A stretch of 51,806 nucleotides of DNA from an uncultured Lachnospiraceae bacterium (GCA_949840805.1 CATKXR010000031.1:1-51806); one strand, 5' to 3'. Numbered from the stretch's first letter, positions 34,301 to 42,422 are shown. Made by a program: numbers and translations. The notes: generated by a model not told the origin, from the sequence alone.

Positions 34301-36141
34301 ATGGCCTCGCCGTTCCCGATGGTAATGGTATCTCCTTCACGGGTCATGGTCTGGCCGGACAGATCGGGAGGAGCCGTTTCCTGGCGTTCCAGCTCCCGCA
34401 TAAATTCCGCAGCGGAGGCTTCATCATAAAATGACCTGATCCAGTTGTTATCCCCAAAGACATATTCCTGGTTCAGATTGTCCCAGATCGCATAGGAGCC
34501 GCGCCCTGGTTCCATGTAGGAATCCTGGCTTTCCATGACAACGTAGCGGTTTTCCCAATCCTGTCCGGGCTGTGCTTTTTCCTCCGGGGTGATAAAGCGC
34601 TCTTCCTTGATAAGCTGGGCGATCCGGCGCTGTACCCTGGGCCATGGCAAGTCTGTACCGGCTTCGGGAACCGGAAAGGCCGGGAGGTCATCGCCGTATT
34701 CCTTTCTCAGCCATGCCGCCGTGTCCTTATCGCGGGCATGAGTTCTCATGTAATAGGCTACCGCCTGTTTGCTGGCAAGGCTGCCGTTCCACTCCACGAG
34801 GGCAGCGTCAATGGCCGCCTGCGGGTCGGAAGGGCGTGTGACTTCCGGGGAGGGAGATTGCGGAGCCAGTGTCTGTTCCGGTGCTTCATGTACCGGTTTT
34901 TCTTCCTCCTGTGGTGTCTTTCCATCCTTTTCAGGCATAGAAAAAGCAGAGGGCATTTTCACACTCTCTGCTTCATCAATCGCTCTGATCTGTTCCTGTT
35001 CAGAGGGGAACAGGGGTAAGGTCAGTTGTATATAAGTTCCGTCTGTATCATTTCCTCGGCCTGGGTCTTGCAGTTGTTGGCCAGCCCCACCCACTCCATC
35101 GGATCGGCTGCTTTCAGGCTCTCCGTCACGCCCGCTGTTTTCATCAGCTCCGGCATGAGCTGTTCCAGCCTCCGGTTCGCTGCCGTGTCGATCTCCGCCA
35201 GATGTTCCGTCAGTTTCCCGGACAGCAGAAGGTTGTTGTAAAGGATCGGGCGGTGTTCCTTCAGATAAGTTTTCCGCATCCTGCCGTATTTGCCCAGGGG
35301 CTGCGTTGTTTCCGTTTCCTCCAATACCAGGTTCGGGAACAGATAATCCCCGCTCTGCGTGTAAGTCAGCTCGCTCATTTGCCATGCTCCTTTCATATTC
35401 GTAGTGCTTGATGGTTACGCCAATCTGCCGCAGCACCTGTCCGCTGGACTGGCTGACCGCCGTGCCGAGTGCATTGACAACGGCGGGGGTATTGAAATCA
35501 AAGATACTTAAAAAGTCCTCATGCTCAAAGTAGTTTTCCGGCTCCATGCCACAGCGGGACATCAGGGAAAAGGTAATGCTTACCGTTGCCGCGCTCTTAA
35601 ATGCTACTTCGATATTAAGGTCATCATACTCCTCCAGAAAACTGCCGTCAACGATGTCCATCAGGTCGCGCCGGTGTTCCTGCCAGTATTCGTCTGCAAG
35701 GCGGGCGGCCACCTTCTCCAACTGGTCGGCAAGACCGGAGGCTCCGGAGATCCCGTAGGCATTTTCCAGTGCCGCCGTGACCGTAGCCTCATGCTCCGGC
35801 TGATACTGCCAGAGCTGGAGGCGGCGGGCGTTTTCACGCCCGCCGGTGTCTGAAACATCAAAGACATAGCGGAGCCTGGGTCTGTCCCCGCTGTCGTCAA
35901 TGAGTGCGATCCCCTTGGAGCCGCGCCGCACATACCGCCGCATGGTCTTGTTCCAGAGGTCATAGTCTGCACAGGCCGTCGCATCGGGCCGCTGGGCAAA
36001 GATCATGAGCTGCTCCGGGAAGGGATATTTATACAGGCGGGAGGCGGTAGTGAGAAACGCCGTCCACTGCTGAAAGCTGCTGGTCAGCCGGGACGCTTCA
36101 TACTCGGCCATCGCCGTATAGTTCTGTAATTTACTCGGCAT
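28354..36141 (-). CDS. Giant N6-adenine methylase-like / SNF2-type helicase fusion
   Basis: A 2595-residue protein typical of these elements. An N-terminal alpha-helical region (1-240) and a disordered linker (about 250-440) are followed by large polyvalent-protein domains. A methylase-like domain near 1000-1230 has motif I LEPSCGVGNFFG but NVPFG in place of NPPF/DPPY. A SNF2-type helicase follows: Walker A AHEVGAGKT (~1750), DEAH box VDEAHGYKN (~1913), ATGTPVSNS, and motifs V-VI with MGAGMNVQDR and QRKGRIVRQGN (~2240-2275). The C-terminus is coiled. It probably remodels or protects incoming DNA; methylation activity is doubtful. The start at 36141 follows AAGGAGG. The linker also encodes tnpV in another frame. 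Confidence 0.88.
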   Translation of the reverse strand: MPSKLQNYTAMAEYEASRLTSSFQQWTAFLTTASRLYKYPFPEQLMIFAQRPDATACADYDLWNKTMRRYVRRGSKGIALIDDSGDRPRLRYVFDVSDTGGRENARRLQLWQYQPEHEATVTAALENAYGISGASGLADQLEKVAARLADEYWQEHRRDLMDIVDGSFLEEYDDLNIEVAFKSAATVSITFSLMSRCGMEPENYFEHEDFLSIFDFNTPAVVNALGTAVSQSSGQVLRQIGVTIKHYEYERSMANERADLHAERGLSVPEPGIGGNGNNAAPGQIRQDAENLSEGTPPDPLQQPSAVRETDGTSGGDRHGSEPEAGTAHAGADENSGRDGEPESSRSDGVGGAGQQLQDPGRGNDTDGTYIQLTLPLFPSEQEQIRAIDEAESVKMPSAFSMPEKDGKTPQEEEKPVHEAPEQTLAPQSPSPEVTRPSDPQAAIDAALVEWNGSLASKQAVAYYMRTHARDKDTAAWLRKEYGDDLPAFPVPEAGTDLPWPRVQRRIAQLIKEERFITPEEKAQPGQDWENRYVVMESQDSYMEPGRGSYAIWDNLNQEYVFGDNNWIRSFYDEASAAEFMRELERQETAPPDLSGQTMTREGDTITIGNGEAIHEIDLTVTDEEWEQIKEAIPESPAAPATARDPLAPAYQAGDTVYLDDKAFTITEVGMFDIHLNDPSLRFPVSRAEGKEQFERLLRQDSRNGYITEYLPANLKETNDDLREVLTAGLFTGQDKEYISGWLRSGEGNTRIAKRLSETFAGRAETMELVTGEPADYFTSTTGIEVEIHDKFSSRRSASWEQVAPVLRALYQQELDGFSHEPVQREETRLEGEPSYQVGDKVVLPYPFREISGTIGYIGEIDVRIDTGPYAWSHEMVNREQFEEFLRRDGRNAHLFQSPVPEQTQTEITAEPVTIYPGDKNNLPYDIVVERLHFEEPEHTPPEPAPATGNFHITDDHLGEGGQKAKFRMNMDAIRTLKEIEAQGRTATPAEQEILSRYVGWGGLADAFDERKPAWANEFKELSALLSPEEYASARSSTLNAHYTSPTVIRAIYEAVGNMGFTAGNILEPSCGVGNFFGLLPESMEASKLYGVELDSVSGRIAKQLYPQADITVGGFETTDRRDFYDLAVGNVPFGQYKVPDRAYDRLGFSIHDYFFAKALDQVRPGGVVAFVTSRYTLDKQSPEVRRYLAERADLLGAIRLPNNAFKANAGTEVVSDILFLQKRDSPVIAEPDWVHLGENADGFAINRYFIDHPEMILGRQTSESTQYGRQDFTVAPIESLSLADQLHDAVKYIRGQYQEARLPELREGEEIDTSIPADPNVKNFSYAIVDGEVYFRENSRMVKPDLNATATERVKGLVELRDCVQQLIAYQMDNYTDDVILRQQAELNRLYDAFSEKYGLINSRGNALAFADDSSYYLLCSLEVLDEEGQFERKADMFSKRTIKQHTAVTSVDTASEALSVSISEKACVDMEYMSALTGKDEETLAAELRGVVFLDFTPEPGGPHIYRTADDFLSGNVREKLHKYQRIMEGMTPDDPLYMTVKTNVEALQAAQPKDLDASEIDVRLGATWVDKEYVQQFMYELLDTPYNLKSVIGVNYSSFTAEWNITGKNAVSYNNIAAYTTYGTDRANAYRILEDSLNLRDVRIYDTEHDPDGKERRVLNQKETTLAQQKQQAIKEAFQDWIWRDPYRRQTLVQKYNELFNANRLREYDGSHITFGGINPEIRLRPHQLNAIAHVLYGGNTLLAHEVGAGKTFEMVASAMESKRLGLCQKSLFVVPNHLTEQWASEFLRLYPSANILVATKKDFETRNRKKFCSRISTGDYDAVIIGHSQFERIPVSVERQERLLQEQIWEIEDGLAELKNSRAENFTIKQLEKTKKSLEARLDKLHKNERKDDVVTFEQLGVDRLFVDEAHGYKNLFLYTKMRNVAGISTTEAQKSSDMLLKCRYLDELTGGKGVVFATGTPVSNSMTELYTMMRYLQHDMLQRNHLTHFDNWASIFGETTTAIELAPEGNGYRARTRFAKFFNLPELMNIWKEAADIKTADQLNLPTPEVEYHNEVAHPTEHQQAMVQELSERAAEVHSGKVEPWKDNMLKITSDGRKLGLDQRILNPLLPDDPNSKVNQCVENIAQIWQDGQTEKLTQLVFCDISTPKGTAGRKVAKSPGKLDSPELHALETLTEPADGEKPFSIYYDIRDKLIAKGIPETEIAFIHDANTEARKKELFAKVRSGQVRVLMGSTFKMGAGMNVQDRLIALHDLDCPWRPGDLEQRKGRIVRQGNKNKTVHIYRYVTEGTFDSYLWQTVENKQKFISQIMTSKSPVRSCEDIDETALSYAEIKALCAGDPRIKEKMDLDIEVSRLKLLKANHQSQQYRLEDSLLKYFPEQIEQNKGFITGLKQDMETLAAHQPPEGEFAGMVIRGDTLTDKDNAGAAILEACKELKSGDTVEIGSYRGLNMSLSYNGFRVDLILKGAMTHQAELGTDARGNLTRIDHALEAVPGRLNSVQAQLDNLYQQQAAAKAELGKPFLQETELQEKSARLAQLNALLDIDTKCPVPQVSKRQAKAERPSVLDKLKSSSPPVRTMPDKAHKKETEVR
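35022..35378 (-). CDS. tnpV: TnpV-like protein nested out of frame inside the helicase gene
   Basis: A 118-residue ORF on the same strand as the giant helicase but in another frame, lying in its low-complexity linker. The translation MSELTYTQSGDYLFPNLVL, KYGRMRKTYLKEHRPILYNNLLLSGKL and ADPMEWVGLANNCKTQAEEMI matches the TnpV family of transposon-encoded proteins in full length. An AAAGGAG ribosome binding site lies 8 nt before ATG 35378. Both frames remain open across the overlap, so the DNA is probably dual coding. The function of TnpV is not known. Confidence 0.78.
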   Translation of the reverse strand: MSELTYTQSGDYLFPNLVLEETETTQPLGKYGRMRKTYLKEHRPILYNNLLLSGKLTEHLAEIDTAANRRLEQLMPELMKTAGVTESLKAADPMEWVGLANNCKTQAEEMIQTELIYN

Positions 36142-36367
36142 TTTCGTCCTCCTTTTCGTCAAAATCCGGGTACAGCTCCAAAGCCTCAAACTCCGCTCCG
36201 CTCATGGGGGAGAGCTTTTCCAGCGTGGAATCCGTGAGGGCAAGAAGCTCCGCCTCGTCCGGTTCCAGATAGCCGCGCATTTCCCTTAATGCGTCCATCA
36301 GTCCCTCCTTCGTTCCGGTATTGTAAATGCACATCAGATTGACTTCCTCAAATGTAAAGTTTCCCAT
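36131..36367 (-). CDS. Transposon-transfer assisting protein (TTRAP family)
   Basis: A 78-residue acidic protein, GNFTFEEVNLMCIYNTGTKEGLMDALREMRGYL...LTDSTLEKLSPMSGAEFEALELYPDFDEKED, matching the TTRAP family of Firmicute conjugative elements. It begins 1 bp after the ArdC-like gene's stop and overlaps the helicase start by 11 bp, so the three are one translational unit. The biochemical role is unknown. Confidence 0.82.
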   Translation of the reverse strand: MGNFTFEEVNLMCIYNTGTKEGLMDALREMRGYLEPDEAELLALTDSTLEKLSPMSGAEFEALELYPDFDEKEDENAE

Positions 36368-36368
36368 A

Positions 36369-39300
36369 TCAGATCTCCCTTTCCGCGCTCTTTTTCGGCG
36401 CTGTCTTTTTATGCTCCTTTTTGGGCTGGTTTTTAAGCTGCTCTACAACCGATCTTTTCTTTTCCCGTTCTTCCCGGTGGGTGGCTTCGGCCAGGGCCAT
36501 CAGGGAAATAGGCTGCCCTGACCGGGCCTGCCGTTCCAGCTCGGCCACCGTGGGCTGGTCTCTGGGGCCGTTGTTGATGATACCGTCAATCATGCCATAA
36601 TCGTCCTCAAGCGCCATTTCCGCATTTTTCAGCGGGTTCTCCTTTTCCAGAAATCCGGCCAGCTCCTGAAAACCAATGCGGTCACAGTAATGGCAGGATA
36701 ACACGCCGTTTTGCTTTATGGCAACAATGTCGCTGACACTTAAAGAGGGGCTGTGGTAGTCTGCCGGATAGTGGATATTAAACTGTTCATACAAGGATTC
36801 CAGTTGCCGGGCCGTGCTGCCGCCATGGTCTGCGGAAAGCTCACCGGTATAGATCAGGTCATAGTTGGCGCGTTCCGCTGTAAGCCCCTTGGATTCCAGC
36901 CAGTCCATCCCCATAAAGCGCACTCCCTGGGAATCCTCGTCCTTAACTTGATAGATGGCGAAACAATCCCCACTATGCGCCAGGAAAGACGCCTCCCGTT
37001 CCTCCTGATGGTTCAGCCGGTCTTGTACCTGGTGGTCAAATTCTTTGCTCTGTTCCCATTCCTCACGGGGGACGGTGAACATCATCCCGGCAGGCTGTTC
37101 CTCTAAATCTTCCCGGTCAAAAACCATTTCCGCGCTGCCTCTGTCCACAATGGCATAGATGGTAAAATCCTGTTCCAGAAGCTCCATGGCCCGGTCTCTG
37201 GAGAGGGGCAGCATATCCCCGTCCAGATAGCCGTGGTCAGTTTCCAGTTCTTCCATGGTACGGCCCGCATCCGGCATGGGGTACTGATCCAGCGTGGTAT
37301 CATGAGGCGCAGAATCTTCCCGGTCAAAATGTTCCCCCAGCTCCTGAACCGCCTCCTGCGTGGCATTGAGTGCCGCCTCCTGCAAGGTGTCGATCATGGC
37401 AAGGGGCGCATACTTGATGGACTGTGTGCCGAGGTCGTGGAGATCACAGATACGAAGTACCGCTGTGGAGAGCATGATGTCCGGCGCGTCAAGCTGCCCT
37501 CCGTCCAGCTCTTTCAGGGAATCTACATCATAAAGCGTATAGTCCCAGCCGTTTTCGCTGGACTGGATATGGAGATAAACGGAATCGTCCAGCACACAGA
37601 GCTTTTCTTCCTGCATAAAAGCAGAATCCGCAGGGAGAAGGCCGCTTGCGGCGATCTGCCCACGGGTAAGCGGCTGGGGGTACTCGATAAAGCCGTATGC
37701 CTGGACAGCCCCGTTTTCATAGTCCGTGATCCGGGGTTCCTCCTGGATATGAACGCCTTCCATGAGCGGGTATGTCCCGGTGTCGAGAGCGTCCTGCGTG
37801 ATATAGTAGCGGTAAGGCGTTTCTGTCGGTTCCGGGGCAGGGTGTTCCGGTTCCGGTTGCTTTCCAGGCTCCGGGCGGATCACTTCCACCTCCGGCATGG
37901 CGGCGATCAGGTCGTCAACGGCTTTCCGGATCAGCGGATTGTCTTTAAATTCCTGAATGAGATAGACCATATCCACGTCAATGGTATCTCCTTCCAGAAT
38001 GGGATAGGAGGCCCCGCCGTAGAGACTTCCGTCCTCCGGCAGCTCAAAGCCGATTCCCTTTACGCCGTTCATGCGCTCTGCGGGGATTGCGTTGTAGAGC
38101 CGGATTGCGTCAGCAAGGGAAAGGTTCTCATGGTGTTCGCCCATATCGGGAAATTCCATGCACTCCGCCACATAATAGCGCAGCGGCTCCGGCCCGGATT
38201 GCTCCGTCACATCCGGGGAAATCTCTGGCGCAGTTGCCACTTTCGGCTCCGGCGTGGCGGATTCCGGTATCTGCGTATCTGCCTGCTCCTGGGTTTGCGG
38301 CTCCGAAACGGGCGGCGTTTCCTGACCGGATTGCTCCTGTGCCATTTCTGTCTGTGCGGGTTCCTTCTGCTCTGGTTCTTCTTGTACCGTTTCCTTCTGT
38401 ACCGGTTCTCCCTGAATCGCCTGCTCTGTCTGCACAGCCAGGTCAATCCCCCGCTCCTTGCAGATTTCCACAAAGTGGGTATCTATGTCATGGATCAAGC
38501 TGCTGGCAGTCTTGTTGATGGTGTCCAGGCTGGCTTTCAGCTCCGGCAGCTCCTTCCCCTTGCTCCAGCTTGCGATATAACCGAAGCTGTTTTCCCCGGT
38601 CTCAATACCGTAATACTGGCAGACCGAGTAGGAGACGCTTTCGGCCTCCACTTCCTCGGTGCGCCGGTCTTTGGGCCTGGGCGGTTCCTTCGTTTCATCC
38701 CCCCTGGCAGCGGCAAGACGTTCCTTCTCATAATTGTGGAGCTTGGCATGGGTGATCTCATGGACAGCGGCAGAAACCGTCTGCACCTCGCTCATCCCTT
38801 CCCGAATCGTAATGCTCTGGGTATCTGCGCTGAAAAAACCGTCTGCACTGTCCCGGATCGGGGCTATCTTCATGGGAACCGGGGATGACCGCCGCAGGGC
38901 CTCCATGAAAATCTCATAATTCTGTACATTCCCTTTTAAATCGCTGGCAAGCTGGGGCAGGGGCTTTCCCTCTGTCTGGGACACGTCAAAAACCGATACG
39001 ATTTTAAACATGGGAATCTGTATCTCTTTTTCTTCCCAAATCGCTTTCCCGTCCTGATCCAGCACCGGGGCCTTGGTGTCCGGGTCACGCTTGATCTCCT
39101 CCACCTTTTTCTTGAACGGGGTCGGGGCGATGATCTTAATGCTCCGTTCCCCCTTCTTTACATGGCGGCCAAACTGGTTTTTCCACTTGTTAAATCCGGC
39201 TACATGGCTGGCATGGGGCATCTGCATATGGATCAGCATGATATTGTTGGTGGAATAGGTGTGGAACCGGGACATGGTGCGGAGATAATTCCTGTATTTC

Positions 39301-39389
39301 TCGCTTTCAAACAGCTCCTTGATTCCCTGCTCAATGCCCGCAGTGATCTCCTGCAGCCGTTCCTTGTTGCTCTGTTTCTGGTCTGCCAT
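36369..39389 (-). CDS. ArdC-like antirestriction/zincin and YodL-domain polyprotein
   Basis: A 1006-residue multidomain protein. Residues 1-120 (YRNYLRTMSRFHTYSTNNIMLIHMQMP...WKNQFGRHVKKGERSIKI) form an ArdC N-terminal ssDNA-binding domain, followed by a zincin-like metallopeptidase with HEITH near 211. ArdC proteins shield incoming plasmid DNA from restriction. A Gln/Glu/Pro-rich linker (about 335-400) leads to a YodL-like domain (RYYVAECMEFPDMGEHHENLSLADAIRLY) and further large polyvalent-protein modules, ending in a basic tail. A terminator lies upstream at 39441-39486, so it may have its own promoter. RBS GGAAGGAG. Confidence 0.82.
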   Translation of the reverse strand: MADQKQSNKERLQEITAGIEQGIKELFESEKYRNYLRTMSRFHTYSTNNIMLIHMQMPHASHVAGFNKWKNQFGRHVKKGERSIKIIAPTPFKKKVEEIKRDPDTKAPVLDQDGKAIWEEKEIQIPMFKIVSVFDVSQTEGKPLPQLASDLKGNVQNYEIFMEALRRSSPVPMKIAPIRDSADGFFSADTQSITIREGMSEVQTVSAAVHEITHAKLHNYEKERLAAARGDETKEPPRPKDRRTEEVEAESVSYSVCQYYGIETGENSFGYIASWSKGKELPELKASLDTINKTASSLIHDIDTHFVEICKERGIDLAVQTEQAIQGEPVQKETVQEEPEQKEPAQTEMAQEQSGQETPPVSEPQTQEQADTQIPESATPEPKVATAPEISPDVTEQSGPEPLRYYVAECMEFPDMGEHHENLSLADAIRLYNAIPAERMNGVKGIGFELPEDGSLYGGASYPILEGDTIDVDMVYLIQEFKDNPLIRKAVDDLIAAMPEVEVIRPEPGKQPEPEHPAPEPTETPYRYYITQDALDTGTYPLMEGVHIQEEPRITDYENGAVQAYGFIEYPQPLTRGQIAASGLLPADSAFMQEEKLCVLDDSVYLHIQSSENGWDYTLYDVDSLKELDGGQLDAPDIMLSTAVLRICDLHDLGTQSIKYAPLAMIDTLQEAALNATQEAVQELGEHFDREDSAPHDTTLDQYPMPDAGRTMEELETDHGYLDGDMLPLSRDRAMELLEQDFTIYAIVDRGSAEMVFDREDLEEQPAGMMFTVPREEWEQSKEFDHQVQDRLNHQEEREASFLAHSGDCFAIYQVKDEDSQGVRFMGMDWLESKGLTAERANYDLIYTGELSADHGGSTARQLESLYEQFNIHYPADYHSPSLSVSDIVAIKQNGVLSCHYCDRIGFQELAGFLEKENPLKNAEMALEDDYGMIDGIINNGPRDQPTVAELERQARSGQPISLMALAEATHREEREKKRSVVEQLKNQPKKEHKKTAPKKSAEREI

Positions 39390-39440
39390 TATTACAACTC
39401 CTTCCTATTGAATTAAATAAAAAATGGGACTTGGTTTCCA

Positions 39441-39486
39441 AAGAAAAAACGCCCCGGCACAGAAACGGTCATTTCTGTACCGGGGC
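39441..39486 (-). terminator. Strong hairpin terminator inside the transfer region
   Basis: On the minus strand GCCCCGGTACAGAAA (39486-39472) pairs with TTTCTGTGCCGGGGC (39465-39451) with one mismatch, followed by GTTTTTTC. It separates the conjugation genes upstream from the ArdC-helicase block. Confidence 0.85.
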
Positions 39487-39496
39487 GCAGCTTTTG

Positions 39497-39781
39497 TTAT
39501 GGTTTGGAGCCTGCGCCCCTGTCCGGGGGCCGGATACCCGCCGTTTTTGCCCGCTCCCTGGCGGCGGCGCGGCGCTGTTCGCTGTACGGCTCCCGGATCA
39601 GGACACAGGCTTTCGGCACGGTGTAGGTGTTCTCCCGTTCCTGCCGGATCTGCTCCGGGTATTTCTCCGTCAGACGTGCCAGCTTTTTTAAGAGCTTCGG
39701 GTCATGGGTGTAGACGCTGGCGGTCTGTTCTGCCTGGTTATAATTGATAACCGTTTCCTGTTCATACCTGGATAATCTCAA
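39497..39781 (-). CDS. Small conserved element protein, TTG start
   Basis: A 94-residue basic protein, RLSRYEQETVINYNQAEQTASVYTHDPKLLKKLARLTEKYPE and on, that I associate with unnamed proteins of Tn1549-like elements. No catalytic motif is visible. The start codon is TTG, overlapping the preceding stop (TTGA) and preceded by GGGAGG at normal spacing, so it is translated by coupling. It is followed by a strong terminator. Confidence 0.7.
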   Translation of the reverse strand: MRLSRYEQETVINYNQAEQTASVYTHDPKLLKKLARLTEKYPEQIRQERENTYTVPKACVLIREPYSEQRRAAARERAKTAGIRPPDRGAGSKP

Positions 39782-40317
39782 CGCGCCGCCTCCCTGGACT
39801 TCTGCGTCCTTCCCCTTGCCGGGACAGCCGGGTTCCCCTTTAAGTCATAGCTGCTGGTTCGGGCCGCAGGGGTAGACCATCCCCGTGTGGCCCCGCCCCT
39901 CATGGCCGCCTCCTGCTGGGGTGTCACGCCCATGCGCCGGTTTTTCTGCGCCGCTGTCATTTCATTCTGCTCCCGGTAAGGCGCGGAATTGTCACATTTC
40001 CGGTAGCCCTTTTCCCCCTGGATCAGCAGGATCAGCTCCCCGGTGGCGGGCAGGGTACTGTAACACATCTTGGGAAGGGGCATGGGCTTTTCCGGCGCGT
40101 AGGAAGTGCCGTTCCGCTCCATCAGCTCGGCAAACTGGCAGATGTGGTACACGTTGTAGCCCACCTGGGTGTGGTATTCGTCCAGAAACTTGCAGGGCCG
40201 GGTCGCTTTCTCCCCGTCCGAGAAGGTCAGTACCACATTTCCGCCATCCGGAACATAAAACAGGGGATTGTAGTGGCTGTCTATGAAGCGGATCATTTTC
40301 TCTTTTTCTTCACTCAT
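39778..40317 (-). CDS. LPD28-like domain protein
   Basis: A 179-residue protein. The first 95 residues (MIRFIDSHYNPLFYVPDGGNVVLTFSDGEKATRPCKFLDEYHTQVGYNVYHICQFAELMERNG) resemble the LPD28 large-polyvalent-protein-associated domain of conjugative elements and phages. The basic tail (about 110-179) may bind nucleic acid. It overlaps topB by 4 bp upstream and the next gene by 4 bp downstream. The function is unknown. Confidence 0.72.
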   Translation of the reverse strand: MSEEKEKMIRFIDSHYNPLFYVPDGGNVVLTFSDGEKATRPCKFLDEYHTQVGYNVYHICQFAELMERNGTSYAPEKPMPLPKMCYSTLPATGELILLIQGEKGYRKCDNSAPYREQNEMTAAQKNRRMGVTPQQEAAMRGGATRGWSTPAARTSSYDLKGNPAVPARGRTQKSREAAR

Positions 40318-42422
40318 TTGCCTTTCCCTCCTTCAAATTCCAGCTTGAAGTTCACATACTGGCCGCCATCGTCATCCAGAACCACAACAGCGTCATAGGT
40401 CTTGCCGGTCTTTTCCGAATAGCAGCCGGGGAGCTTTGCCCGCCCGTCCTTTAAGAGCGCAGAGGCCAGCTCCGGTGTCAGCTTCTTTTTCTTGGCGGTG
40501 AAAAAGCGGCTTTCCTTCCAGATGGCAAATCCGCAGCTCCGGTTATCGCACACAAAGCCTTTTTTGATCTCCACCACAGGGCCGCCGCACCGGGGGCATT
40601 TCCCGACACTTTCCCGGCTGACCGGAAACAGGGCGTCCGCATTTTCCACCACTTCACGGCTTTTGGAAAGCTCCTTTAACATGGCGGCGATCTGCGCCAG
40701 GAACGCCTCCGGCTCCGTCTTTCCCTTCTCGATCTCCTTTAACTGGTGTTCCCACTCGGCAGTCATGGACGGGGACTGGATCTGCTCCGGCAGGATCGTG
40801 ATCAGGGCCGCTCCCTCCTGGGTCGGTATCAGGTGGACGGCCTTTTTCACCTTTTTGCGTTCCACAAAGCCAACTTTAATGAGCTTTTCCAGAATCCCGG
40901 CGCGAGTGGCCGGTGTCCCTAAGCCTTTCCGCTCCACGTCCTCCGGCATTTCCCCGGCCCCGGCTGTCTCCATGGCCGAAAGCAGGGTGTCCTCCGTAAA
41001 ATGCCCCGGAGGGCTTGTTTTCCCTTCCTTGACCGAAGCGGAAATGACTTCCAGCTCCTGGCCTTCCTCCAACAGCGGCAGAGACTTTTCTTCTTTTTCC
41101 CGGTCAGGATCGGGCTTGCTTTTCAGCGTTTCCCGGTAGCGTCCGTCCAGCTCCTTCCAGCCGGGATGAAGCACCGCCCGGCCTTTGGCTTTAAAATTAT
41201 ATCCGGCACATTCCATGGAAACGGCAGTCTCCGCAAAGGCGTGGGGCTGTCCCACCGCACATAAGAGCCTTGCGGCGATAAGGGATAAAAGGGAACGCTC
41301 CCCGGCAGGCAGGGAAGAAAGGTCAGTTTCCCTGATCCCTTTGGTGGGGATAATGGCATGGTGGTCGCTTACCTTGCTGTCATTGATTACCTGGCCGGGA
41401 TCACAGCTAATGGGTACGCCAGCGGCAAAGGGCATGGCCTTTGCAGTCACATTCACCAGAACCGGGAGGCTGTCTGCCATATCGGAGGTCAGGTAGCGGC
41501 TGTCCGTCCGGGGATAAGTGGTGAGCTTCTTTTCATACAGGGATTGCAGATAATCGAGGGTCTGCTGGGCGGTAAATCCCAACAGACGGTTGGCCTCCCG
41601 CTGGAGGGTGGTCAGGTCATAGAGGGCAGGGGGCTTTTCGGCCTTTTCCCTGCGCTCCACCGTTTTCACGGCAGCCGCCTCCGCAGCGGCGCAAGCCTCC
41701 ATGATATTTCTTGCCTGGGCTTCGTCCTCCAGCCGTTCCCCGGCAGCGGCGAATCCCGGAAGGGCCAGTGCCACCGTATAGAACGGCACAGGCCGGAAGG
41801 CGGCAATATCCGCCTCCCGCTTAACGATCAGGGCCAGCGTTGGCGTCATGACCCGCCCAATGTTTAAGGTACGGTGATAGAGGCAGGAATACAGCCGGGT
41901 CGCATTGATCCCCACCAGCCAGTCGGCCCTTGCCCGGCACAGGGCGGCCTGGTAAAGGCTGTCATAGTCCGTGGAGGGCTGCAGGTGCGAAAAACCCTCC
42001 CGGATAGCGGAATCCTCCATGGAAGAGATCCACAGCCGTTCGATTTTCTTTTTGCACCGGGCCTGTTCATAGACCAGGCGGAAGATCAGCTCCCCCTCCC
42101 GGCCTGCGTCCGTGGCCTCCACGATGGAGGCCACATCCTCCCGGCCCATGAGCTGCTTTAAAATATCAAACTGTTTCTTCGTGCCGGGGGATACGGTATA
42201 CTTCCATTTCTGCGGCAGAATCGGAAGGTCGGAGAGCGTCCATTTTGCATACTGTTCCCCGTAAGCGGAGGCATCGGCCAGCTCTACCAGATGTCCCACG
42301 CACCAGGAGACAAGATAGCCGTCTCCTTCCAGATAACCGTCTTTCCGGTTCCCGGCTCCCAGGACAGCGGCGATGGATTTTGCCACAGAGGGCTTCTCTG
42401 CGATCACAAGTGTTTGGCTCAT
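40314..42422 (-). CDS. topB: DNA topoisomerase III
   Basis: A type IA topoisomerase of 702 residues that relaxes or decatenates DNA through a transient 5'-phosphotyrosine. The Toprim domain opens with LVIAEKPSVAKSIAAVLG and carries the acidic cluster EATDAGREGELIFR. The catalytic tyrosine is in TTYPRTDSRYLT, and a C-terminal zinc finger (CPRCGGPVVEIKKGFVCDNRSCGF) is present. Element-borne topB genes are standard in this ICE family and probably help process the transferred strand. It overlaps the next small gene by 4 bp. Confidence 0.93.
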   Translation of the reverse strand: MSQTLVIAEKPSVAKSIAAVLGAGNRKDGYLEGDGYLVSWCVGHLVELADASAYGEQYAKWTLSDLPILPQKWKYTVSPGTKKQFDILKQLMGREDVASIVEATDAGREGELIFRLVYEQARCKKKIERLWISSMEDSAIREGFSHLQPSTDYDSLYQAALCRARADWLVGINATRLYSCLYHRTLNIGRVMTPTLALIVKREADIAAFRPVPFYTVALALPGFAAAGERLEDEAQARNIMEACAAAEAAAVKTVERREKAEKPPALYDLTTLQREANRLLGFTAQQTLDYLQSLYEKKLTTYPRTDSRYLTSDMADSLPVLVNVTAKAMPFAAGVPISCDPGQVINDSKVSDHHAIIPTKGIRETDLSSLPAGERSLLSLIAARLLCAVGQPHAFAETAVSMECAGYNFKAKGRAVLHPGWKELDGRYRETLKSKPDPDREKEEKSLPLLEEGQELEVISASVKEGKTSPPGHFTEDTLLSAMETAGAGEMPEDVERKGLGTPATRAGILEKLIKVGFVERKKVKKAVHLIPTQEGAALITILPEQIQSPSMTAEWEHQLKEIEKGKTEPEAFLAQIAAMLKELSKSREVVENADALFPVSRESVGKCPRCGGPVVEIKKGFVCDNRSCGFAIWKESRFFTAKKKKLTPELASALLKDGRAKLPGCYSEKTGKTYDAVVVLDDDGGQYVNFKLEFEGGKGK

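Noticed and set aside
37233..38888. Plus-strand open frame of about 551 codons opposite the ArdC-like gene
   Set aside because: Low-complexity Arg/Leu/Phe-rich translation, no ribosome binding site, and a clear multidomain protein on the other strand.
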